This document shows, one piece after another, positions 57,602 through 64,000 of a stretch of DNA of 64,000 nucleotides. Position numbers and translations under genes: made by a program. The stretch's first letter is position 1; every line of letters starts with the position of its first letter. Origin of the DNA: Methylobacterium sp. 17Sr1-1 (GTDB lineage Bacteria > Pseudomonadota > Alphaproteobacteria > Rhizobiales > Beijerinckiaceae); the NCBI RefSeq assembly GCF_003173775.1, contig NZ_CP029552.1, forward strand, positions 5,087,001 to 5,151,000, given 5' to 3'. A model generated the notes under the pieces. It had not been told where the DNA came from and ran no database searches. It saw nothing but the letters and a program-made list of their open reading frames with translations.

Positions 57602-58465
57602 TCACCGCCGCGCGGCCAGCGCCGACCCGGCCAGGATCAGACCCGCGCCGGCCAGCGTCGCCACCCCCGGAACCTCCCCGAAGGCGACGTAGCCGAGGCC
57701 GATCGCCCAGAGGAGGGCGGTGTATTCCATCGCGGCGAGGCGCGAGGCCTCGGCCCTGGCGTAGGCGCGGCTGAGCACGAGGTGGCCGGCGACGCCGAGC
57801 AGGCCGACGAGGACGAGAAGCGCCCAGTCGGGCGCAGCCACGGGACTCCAGGTCCAGGCCGCAGGCGCCGCCAGCATCGCGGCGGGGCCGGCATTCTGGA
57901 TCGCCACGATGGTCACCACCGGGTCGTGCCGGGCCCGGGCCCGCAGGAGCACCATCGAGAGCGCGTAGGTCAGCGCCGAGGCGAGGATCGCCGCGATGCC
58001 CCAGGCGGAGCCCGCCGCCCGCGGCCCCTCGGTGCCGACCTGCCCCGCCACCACGATCCCGACCCCGGCGAAGCCGACGACGAGCCCGGCCCAGACCGGC
58101 GGCCGCACCCGCTCGCGCAGGAGCAAAGCGGCGAACAGCGCGATGAAGATCGGGCTCAGGAACGAGAGCGCCAGCGCCTCGGCGAGCGGCAGCACCGACA
58201 GGCCGTGGAAGAAGCAGAGCGCCGTCACGACGACCAGCGCCGCGCGGAGACCGTTGGCGCGCCAGGTCTCGGCCGAGGGCCAGCCGGGGCGCAAGGCCGC
58301 GAGCACGCCCGCCATCACGAGGGTGCCGACGAGGTAGCGGGCGAAGGCGATGCCGGTGACGCCGTAGCGATCGGACAAGCCCTTGATGGTGGCATCCATC
58401 AGCGAGAGGAGGCCGATGCCGAGGGCGGCGAGCAGGATCGCGGAGGCGGGGGAGGGGGAACGCAT
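57602..58465 (-). CDS. EamA/DMT-family permease
   Basis: A 287-residue ten-helix transporter of the drug/metabolite superfamily built from two EamA repeats. The first repeat ends with FLSPIFIALFAALLLRERVR (the P-x-x-x-x-L-x-x-x-x-L-x-E-R pattern) and the second with the matching AMEYTALLWAIGLGYVAFGE. Start at ATG 58465 (MRSPSPASAILLAALG). Substrate unknown. Confidence 0.92.
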   Translation of the reverse strand: MRSPSPASAILLAALGIGLLSLMDATIKGLSDRYGVTGIAFARYLVGTLVMAGVLAALRPGWPSAETWRANGLRAALVVVTALCFFHGLSVLPLAEALALSFLSPIFIALFAALLLRERVRPPVWAGLVVGFAGVGIVVAGQVGTEGPRAAGSAWGIAAILASALTYALSMVLLRARARHDPVVTIVAIQNAGPAAMLAAPAAWTWSPVAAPDWALLVLVGLLGVAGHLVLSRAYARAEASRLAAMEYTALLWAIGLGYVAFGEVPGVATLAGAGLILAGSALAARR

Positions 58466-58635
58466 GGTCTTAAGCCGAATGGCTCGGGGAGGGGCGTGGC
58501 GCAAGGCCGACGCCTCCGCGGCGCTTAGGCGATTCCTAAGGGGTCGGATCCATCGTCGGCTCCGGATCCGCCACGCCCGAAGGGAGCCCGACCGATGCTG
58601 CACGATGGTGCCGGCCCACCCTGCGGAGAGCAGGC

Positions 58636-59880
58636 GTGAGAATCGTCCTCGTCGCCGACCACGCCTACATCAACGGCGGCCAGGCCAAGGTCTCGCTCGA
58701 GAGCGCGATCGGGCTGGCCCGCCGCGGCCACGAGGTGGTGCTGTTCGCCGCCGTCGGCCCGGCCGATCCGCGCCTCGCCGAGGCCGGGGTGCGCACGGTG
58801 CTGCTCGACCAGACCGACGTGACGCAGGCCCGCTCGCTCGCGCGCTTCGGCGTGCAATGGCTGTGGAACGGGCCCGCCGCGGCCGAGCTTCGCGCCCTCA
58901 TCGAGGAATCGGATCCGCGCGACACGGTGATCCACGTCCATGCCTGGGCGAAGGCGCTCTCGCCCTCGATCGGGCCGGTGCTGCGGGGCACGGCCGCGCC
59001 GGTGGTCTACACCGCGCACGAATACTACCTCGCCTGCCCGAATGGCGGCTTCTACGATTATCCGCTCGCCATGACCTGCCACCGGACCCCGAACGGGCCG
59101 GCCTGCCTGACGCGTAACTGCGATTCGCGCACCTATCCGCGCAAGCTGATGCGCGCCGCCCGCCACGCCCTGATGCGCCGCACCGGTCTCGTCGAGGGCA
59201 TCGACGCGATGATCACCATCAGCCGGCTGCAGCGCGAGGCGCTGGCGCCGTACCTTCCGGAGGGGATGCGCTACCACGACGTGCCGAACCCGGTCGATGT
59301 CGCGCCGCTGGGCCACCGGGCGGGCCCGCCGGGGGACTTCGTGTTCGTCGGCCGGATCTCGCCGGAGAAAGGCCCGCAGATCTTCGCCGAGGCGGCGCGG
59401 CTCGCCGGCATGCGGGCGGTCTTCGCCGGCGACGGCCCGGTCCGGGCGGAGCTGGAGGCGCGCTTCCCCGAGGCGCATTTCCTCGGCTGGCAGAGCCCCG
59501 ACCAGGTGAAGGCGGTCCTGCGCGGGGCCCGCGCCCTGGTGTTCCCCTCGGTCTGGTACGAGGGCCAGCCCCTCACGGTGCTCGAATCGCTGGCGCTTGG
59601 CACCCCGGTCCTCGTCAGCGACGTCTGCGCCGGTCGCGAGTCCGTGCGCCACGGCGAGAGCGGGCTGTGGTTCCGCTCCAGCGACCCGCGCTCCCTCGCC
59701 GACGCCATGGGCCACCTGTCCAACGATGCGACGGCGATGCGGATGGGCCGGAGCGCCTACGACCTGTTCTGGGCCGATCCCCTGACCCTGGAGCGCCATC
59801 TCGACGGGCTGGAGCGGGTGTACCGGGAGGTCGTCGGGCAGGAGGGGCGGGTGGCGCCACGTGCGAGGGCGGTGGGGTAG
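58636..59880 (+). CDS. GT4-family glycosyltransferase
   Basis: A 414-residue GT-B enzyme from a GTG. N-terminal acceptor domain: MRIVLVADHAYINGGQAKVS; the linker YHDVPNPVDV and the donor domain with FVFVGRISPEKGPQIFAEAA and LTVLESLALGTPVLVSDVCA, where the E-x7-E-like segment binds nucleotide sugar. An insert with CPNGGFYDYPLAMTCHRTP and CLTRNC (four cysteines) is typical of a subset that binds metal. Probably makes a surface glycan together with the flippase downstream. Confidence 0.9.
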   Translation: MRIVLVADHAYINGGQAKVSLESAIGLARRGHEVVLFAAVGPADPRLAEAGVRTVLLDQTDVTQARSLARFGVQWLWNGPAAAELRALIEESDPRDTVIHVHAWAKALSPSIGPVLRGTAAPVVYTAHEYYLACPNGGFYDYPLAMTCHRTPNGPACLTRNCDSRTYPRKLMRAARHALMRRTGLVEGIDAMITISRLQREALAPYLPEGMRYHDVPNPVDVAPLGHRAGPPGDFVFVGRISPEKGPQIFAEAARLAGMRAVFAGDGPVRAELEARFPEAHFLGWQSPDQVKAVLRGARALVFPSVWYEGQPLTVLESLALGTPVLVSDVCAGRESVRHGESGLWFRSSDPRSLADAMGHLSNDATAMRMGRSAYDLFWADPLTLERHLDGLERVYREVVGQEGRVAPRARAVG

Positions 59881-59913
59881 GAACTCCAGCTCGGCTTCCC
59901 GATGAGGCTCGGA

Positions 59914-60115
59914 CTTCTCCTCTCCCCGTGGGCGGGGAGAGGGCCGCGGGCCCCTCGTCGGGTCCGCGGCAAGCGGAGACGCAGCCGGAGCGAGGGTGAG
60001 CGGGTCTCGACGAATGAGCCTCTTCCGGCAACACCCCCTCACCCTGGCCCTGCGGGCTAGCCGCGCCACCTGAACGGTGGCTCGGCCCTCTCCCCGCCCG
60101 CGGGGAGAGGAGGGG
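59914..60115. mobile_element. second, diverged copy of the MITE-like element
   Basis: CTTCTCCTCTCCCCGTGGGC at the left and CCCGCGGGGAGAGGAGGGG at the right with an inner GGGTGAGCGGGT / ACCCCCTCACCC pair match the element at 22618-22834, with several substitutions in the arms and different central DNA. It fills the spacer between the glycosyltransferase and flippase genes. Confidence 0.75.
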
Positions 60116-60203
60116 GGCCGCGCTTTACACTCAGACCGTTTTTTCCGCAGATCCTCCTGCATCGCGCCACACCCACCCAGCCCCCGAACGAGCACCCACC
60201 CCA

Positions 60204-61634
60204 ATGGCGGTCATCGCGGCCTTCGTGGTCAACGCGGTCATGAACCTGGCCCTCGGTCTGCTCATCGCGCAGATCCTGGGGCCGGCGGATTTCGGTCGCT
60301 TCGCCCTCGGCACCGCCGGGGCGGTGGCCCTCAACACGCTGCTGTTCGAGTGGCTGCGCCTCTCGGCGACCCGGTTCTACTCCGAGCGCGTCCGGCAGGC
60401 CGAGCCATGGATCCGCTCCATGCTCGACCGTGCCTACCTTGCCACCGTGATCGGGCTCCTCGGCGCAGCCCTGCTCGCCCTCGCCGGCCGCCCCCTCGTC
60501 GGCGATCCGGCCTTGCTCGCCGCGGCCGCGGCGGCGGCCGCGATCGGCCTCGGCCTGTTCGACTACGCGGCGGCGCTGGCCCGGGCCCGCTTCGTCGGCG
60601 GTCTCTACCTGCGCCTGGTTCTCGTCAAGAACGCCCTGACCCTGCCGCTGATGGTCGGCACCGCCTGGGCCACCGCGGACGCCGCCGCGGTGATGCTCGC
60701 CGGGGGCTTGAGCCAGTTCCTCGCCGCGCTCCTCGTCCGGCGCGCCTTCGCGGACCCGCCGAGCGCCCACGAGAGTGCCCGCCGGCGGGATTCGCTCCGG
60801 CTGTTCATGGGCTACGGCCTGCCGATCGTCGCCGCCAACCTCGTCTACCAGCTGATGCCCTTCGCCAACCGCTGGGCGGTCGCGGGGGCGGCGGGCTTCG
60901 CCGAGGCCGGCTACTTCTCGCTGGCGGCGGATATCGGCGGGCGGATCTTCAGCACGCTCGGTGCCGCCCTCGACCTCCTGCTGTTCCAGATCGCCGTGCT
61001 CGCGGCCGAGACCCACGGCCACGAGGCCGGCGAGGAGCAGGTCGCCCGCAACGGCGCCGTGGTCCTGGCGCTGATCCTGCCGAGCGCCGCCGGATTCTGG
61101 GCGCTGGCCCCGGCGCTCGAGGCGATCGCGGTGCCCGAGGCCTTCCGCGGCCACTTCGTGACCTACACGCTGCTGCTGCTGCCGGGCCTCCTCGCCCTGG
61201 CGCTGATGAACTTCGCCCTCAACCCGATCTTCCAGATCCGCCGCCGCACGCTGCCCCTCGTCGCGGCGGGCGGCATCGGCGCGCTCGTCAACGTCGTGGC
61301 GGCGCTCGCCCTCGCCGGGCCCTACGGCCCTCACGGCATCGCCGCCGCGCAGTCGCTCGGTTTCGTCGCCGCCATGCTGTTCCTCGGGATCCGTGCGCTC
61401 ACCGGGCCGGGCCGCCTGCGGATGTCCTGGCGCGATCCGCTCGCCGTCCTGCTCGCCACCGGGGCGATGACGGTGGCGATCCTGCCGCTGCGCGGGCTCT
61501 CCCCCTGGCTCGCCCTGCCGGCCTGCATCGTCACCGGCGGCCTCGTCTACGGCGCGCTCGTCTGGTGCTTCGACATCGCGGGCCTGCGGGCGGCCGTGCT
61601 GGCGCGATTCGGCCGTGTCGTGCCGGCGGAGTAG
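60204..61634 (+). CDS. oligosaccharide flippase (Wzx/MATE type)
   Basis: A 476-residue inner-membrane protein with about twelve helices, starting with MAVIAAFVVNAVMNLALGLL and AQILGPADFGRFALGTAGAV, the polysaccharide-flippase signature. Repeated charged positions (RLSATRFYSERVRQAEPWIR; RRRDSLRLFMGYGLPIVAAN) sit in cytoplasmic loops. It would move lipid-linked sugars to the periplasmic face. Placed after the GT4 gene, separated only by the repeat element. Confidence 0.88.
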   Translation: MAVIAAFVVNAVMNLALGLLIAQILGPADFGRFALGTAGAVALNTLLFEWLRLSATRFYSERVRQAEPWIRSMLDRAYLATVIGLLGAALLALAGRPLVGDPALLAAAAAAAAIGLGLFDYAAALARARFVGGLYLRLVLVKNALTLPLMVGTAWATADAAAVMLAGGLSQFLAALLVRRAFADPPSAHESARRRDSLRLFMGYGLPIVAANLVYQLMPFANRWAVAGAAGFAEAGYFSLAADIGGRIFSTLGAALDLLLFQIAVLAAETHGHEAGEEQVARNGAVVLALILPSAAGFWALAPALEAIAVPEAFRGHFVTYTLLLLPGLLALALMNFALNPIFQIRRRTLPLVAAGGIGALVNVVAALALAGPYGPHGIAAAQSLGFVAAMLFLGIRALTGPGRLRMSWRDPLAVLLATGAMTVAILPLRGLSPWLALPACIVTGGLVYGALVWCFDIAGLRAAVLARFGRVVPAE

Positions 61635-61683
61635 GGGCTTGCGACCGACCCGGTCTCGTCGCCCGATCGGGTACGAGGATCGC

Positions 61684-62025
61684 ATGACCGACATCGCCCG
61701 CCGCGCCGACGTCCCGGAGCCTCTGAGGCCGCTCGTCTCTCGCATCATCCGCCATGCGGACCCGCTCGTCATCTGGCTGTTCGGAAGCCGCGCCCGGGGC
61801 GAGGCGCGGGCCGATAGCGACTGGGACCTGCTCGTCGTGCTCCCCGACGATGTCGACGAAGCCTTGCTCGATCCGATCTTCGGCTAGCGGCTCCAGCGCG
61901 ACAGCGGGGTTCGAGCGGATGTGCTGACGGCGACGCGGGGCGATCTCGACGCGGTCTGGGGTGTGCCGAACACGATCGGTTATGTGCTTGCCCAAGAGGG
62001 CATCCGCCTGAATGTCAGCCGATAA
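61684..62025 (+). pseudogene. MNT-type nucleotidyltransferase broken by an in-frame amber stop
   Basis: The first 67 codons encode a minimal nucleotidyltransferase: HADPLVIWLFGSRARGEARA then DSDWDLLVVLP, with the GS...DxD catalytic motif. At 61885-61887 a TAG interrupts the frame, but the same frame continues RLQRDSGVRADVLTATRGDL and ends PNTIGYVLAQEGIRLNVSR at TAA 62023. Relatives have a tryptophan at the stop (remembered as GWRLxRxSGV), so TGG to TAG is likely. This is the MntA-like antitoxin half of an MNT/HEPN pair; the ATP-site half would still be made as a truncated protein. Confidence 0.8.
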
Positions 62026-62278
62026 GGCGGCCGCTGCTCTGTTGCGGATCGCGACAGCCGATCTCGCCGATGCGCGCATTCTCGCGAACATGCGATCCCG
62101 CAATGCACCATATCTCTGCTCACAAGCTGCGGAAAAGATCGTGAAGGCGGTTCTCACCGCCGAAGGCATTCACGCGAGCCGAACCGTCGCTCACAGGATC
62201 GACTTGATGGTCGACCTGTTGCCCGACGCCAATGCGCTGCGCGACGTGGCTGACCGGTTCGGCATCGACCTCACCTGA
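62012..62278 (+). pseudogene. HEPN-domain protein, shortened
   Basis: An 88-residue product: MSADKAAAALLRIATADLAD, then NAPYLCSQAAEKIVKAVLTA (the conserved QAAEK-x-x-KA-x-L helix of minimal HEPN proteins), then HRIDLMVDLLPDANALRDVA and an end DRFGIDLT. HEPN toxins of this type are usually about 125-140 residues; about 40 residues after LLPDAN, holding the Rx4-6H ribonuclease region, appear to be missing. It overlaps the extended MNT frame by 14 bases, as in intact MNT/HEPN modules. Probably inactive. Confidence 0.7.
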
Positions 62279-62375
62279 CGCCGTCGCCCCCGCTTGCAAC
62301 CCGCCCCGGTTGCCCGCAATGATCCGCGCCCCGATCCCCGCGCATCCGGCGCGGCCCTGCCCGAGCGAGCCCGCG

Positions 62376-63554
62376 ATGCGCATCTACCAGCCCGGAAGCG
62401 AGGCCGAGGCCGCCACCCTGATCGGTGAGGCGGCGGCGCGGCGCGAGCGGCTGCGGCTCGTCGGCGGCGGCACCCGGGCGGGGATCGGCCGGCCGGCGCA
62501 GGACGAGGCGACGCTCTCGGCGGCGGGCCTCACCGGCATCACCCTCCACGAGCCGGCCGAGCTCGTCATCGCGGCTCTCGCCGGCACGCCGCTCGCCGAG
62601 GTCGAGGCGCGGCTGGCCGAGGGCGGCCAGATGCTGCCCTTCGAGCCGATGGACCACCGCGCGCTGCTGGGCACCTCCGGCGCGCCGACGATCGGGGCGG
62701 TGGCCGCCGGCAACATCTCGGGGCCGCGGCGGATCGCCGGGGGCGCCGCTCGCGACAGCCTGATCGGCGTGCGCTTCATCAACGGGCGCGGCGAGGCGGT
62801 GAAGTCCGGCGGCCGGGTGATGAAGAACGTCACCGGGCTCGACCTCGTGAAGCTGATGGCCGGCTCCTGGGGAACGCTCGGCTTCCTCACCGAGGTCACC
62901 TTCAAGGTGCTGCCGGTGCCCGAGCGCACCGCCACCCTGGTGCTGGCCGGCCTCGACGATGCCCGCGCCGTCGAGGCGATGAGCTTGTGCCTCGGCTCGC
63001 CGTTCGAGATCACCGGCGCCGCCCACCTGCCGGAAGGGATCGACGGCCCGGCGCGCACGCTCCTGCGCATCGAGGGCTTCTCGGCTTCGGTCGACTACCG
63101 CCTCGGCGAGCTGACGCGCCTGCTGCGCCGCGTCGGTAAGCCGGACGCGATCGAGGGAGAACCCGCTTCTGCCCTGTGGCGCGCGGTGCGCGACGTGCTG
63201 CCCTTCGCGGGCGGCGACGAGGCGGTCTGGCGCCTCTCGACCGCGCCGAACCGCGGCCCCGCCGTCGCGGCGGCCGTAGCGGCAGCCCGTCCGGCGCGCT
63301 GGTTCTACGACTGGGGCGGCGGCCTCGTCTGGCTCGCGACGCCGGCGACCGGGGATGCAGGCGCGCGCGACGTGCGGGCGGCCCTCGGCGGCGCCGGTCA
63401 CGCGACGCTGGTGCGCGCGCCCGATGCCGTGCGGGCGGCGGTGCCGGTCTTCGAGCCCCTGTCCGAGCCGCTGATGCGGATCACCGCCGGCCTCAAGGCC
63501 GCGCACGATCCCGCCGGCCTGTTCAACCCGGGGCGGATGTACGCCGGGATCTGA
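62376..63554 (+). CDS. glcE: glycolate oxidase FAD-binding subunit
   Basis: A 392-residue FAD-binding subunit of glycolate dehydrogenase, oxidising glycolate to glyoxylate with GlcD and GlcF. PCMH-type FAD domain: RLRLVGGGTRAGIGRP, MLPFEPMDHRALLGTSGAPT, VAAGNISGPRRIAGGAARDS and GRVMKNVTGLDLVKLMAGSW, then TLGFLTEVTFKVLPVPE. The C-terminal half with ITAGLKAAHDPAGLFNPGRM closes the family. Start ATG 62376; an upstream ATG (62319) is possible. No glcD lies upstream: the decayed MNT/HEPN pair occupies the place where it is often found. Confidence 0.93.
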   Translation: MRIYQPGSEAEAATLIGEAAARRERLRLVGGGTRAGIGRPAQDEATLSAAGLTGITLHEPAELVIAALAGTPLAEVEARLAEGGQMLPFEPMDHRALLGTSGAPTIGAVAAGNISGPRRIAGGAARDSLIGVRFINGRGEAVKSGGRVMKNVTGLDLVKLMAGSWGTLGFLTEVTFKVLPVPERTATLVLAGLDDARAVEAMSLCLGSPFEITGAAHLPEGIDGPARTLLRIEGFSASVDYRLGELTRLLRRVGKPDAIEGEPASALWRAVRDVLPFAGGDEAVWRLSTAPNRGPAVAAAVAAARPARWFYDWGGGLVWLATPATGDAGARDVRAALGGAGHATLVRAPDAVRAAVPVFEPLSEPLMRITAGLKAAHDPAGLFNPGRMYAGI

Positions 63555-63593
63555 GGATCCGGCATCGACCATCGAGGGAGCGGCCAGACGATC

Positions 63594-64000
63594 ATGAGCG
63601 TCATCTCGCATGTCTGCCTCGGCACCGCCGATCTCGCCCGCGCCGTTCCGTTCTACGCCGCCCTGTTCGAGGAGTTGGGCCTGAAGCTCCGCTTCCACGA
63701 GCCGGCGAACGGCTGGGCCGGCTGGATGCCGCGGGACGCCGACCGGCCCCTCGTGATCGTCGGTCGGCCGTGGAACGGCGAGGCCCCGAATCCGGGCAAC
63801 GGGCACATGACGGCGCTGACCGCCCGCTCGCGCGCGAGCGTCGACCGGTGCCACGCCCTGGCGCTGGCGGCGGGCGGCACCTGCGAGGGTCCGCCCGGGC
63901 TGCGGCCGCACTATCACTCGGCCTATTACGGCGCCTACTTCCGCGATCTCGACGGCAACAAGCTCTGCGTGGTGTGCCACCGGGCCGGAGGGGATGATGA
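63594..64000 (+). CDS. VOC/glyoxalase-family protein (3' end outside the window)
   Basis: At least 135 residues are visible and no stop has been reached. MSVISHVCLGTADLARAVPF is the typical first strand with a histidine (metal ligand), and YHSAYYGAYFRDLDGNKLCV carries the YxxYFRDxDGN motif that supplies the last glutamate/asparagine region of glyoxalase-fold proteins. One VOC module; two make an active site by dimerisation. Substrate unknown. It starts 39 bases after glcE, likely the same transcript. Confidence 0.87.
   Translation, partial: MSVISHVCLGTADLARAVPFYAALFEELGLKLRFHEPANGWAGWMPRDADRPLVIVGRPWNGEAPNPGNGHMTALTARSRASVDRCHALALAAGGTCEGPPGLRPHYHSAYYGAYFRDLDGNKLCVVCHRAGGDD

Overview
The window is GC-rich chromosomal DNA of an alphaproteobacterium, most likely Methylobacterium or a close relative. 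This rests on remembered family resemblance and gene order, not on a search: groESL with a CIRCE element, small Rhizobiales-type families (DUF1289, DUF2842, DUF1640), lgt-midA-pgeF, an Omp25/31-type porin, and convergent junctions filled with palindromic repeats. I see no rRNA, tRNA, CRISPR array, prophage or intact insertion sequence.

Layout. 1-6600: end of a WD40 protein, a small companion, a lone VapD-like protein, an O-antigen-ligase-like membrane protein, then a leftward group of argB, a HAD pyrimidine 5'-nucleotidase, a tiny membrane protein and a zincin. 6600-17900: a MOSC protein, clpB, an orphan transglutaminase-like protein, a haloacid dehalogenase, a YoaK-type membrane protein co-directional with a Pat-like acyl-CoA synthetase/acetyltransferase, and a parvulin isomerase. 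18000-22460: a quinate/shikimate catabolic locus (3-dehydroshikimate dehydratase, divergent shikimate/quinate dehydrogenase and a transporter) with an operator-like palindrome inside the promoter. 22600-33950: a short element with 39-bp perfect inverted ends, a Tat cupin, an aspartic protease-DUF1289-cobS group divergent from cobT, envelope-polysaccharide enzymes, and an indolepyruvate oxidoreductase divergent from an Lrp-type regulator. 34000-40100: porin, pgeF, midA, lgt, ilvA. 40100-44000: an AbrB-type membrane protein, then oxyR divergent from a catalase with an OxyR half-operator between them. 44100-53330: a hendecad-repeat coiled-coil protein, a cupin, a Rid protein without its key arginine, a MaoC hydratase, inositol-3-phosphate synthase, ung, a Tat 5'-nucleotidase, hemH, an O6-alkylguanine methyltransferase and an SDR with an internal triplication. 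53290-57380: a Phd/VapC toxin-antitoxin pair, groESL (CIRCE plus heat-shock-type promoter) and a CorA transporter. 57600-64000: an EamA transporter, glycosyltransferase and flippase, a decayed MNT/HEPN pair, glcE and the start of a VOC protein.

Two repeat families punctuate the window. Family 1 (five copies, four between convergent genes) has arms resembling CCCTCcgcGTCATyCCGGG. Family 2 (two copies) is a roughly 200-bp MITE-like element. The less ordinary features are the regulated quinate locus, the decaying MNT/HEPN module, the 15-bp triplication in the SDR gene, the solitary VapD, and an unexplained nested inverted repeat near 12.4 kb.
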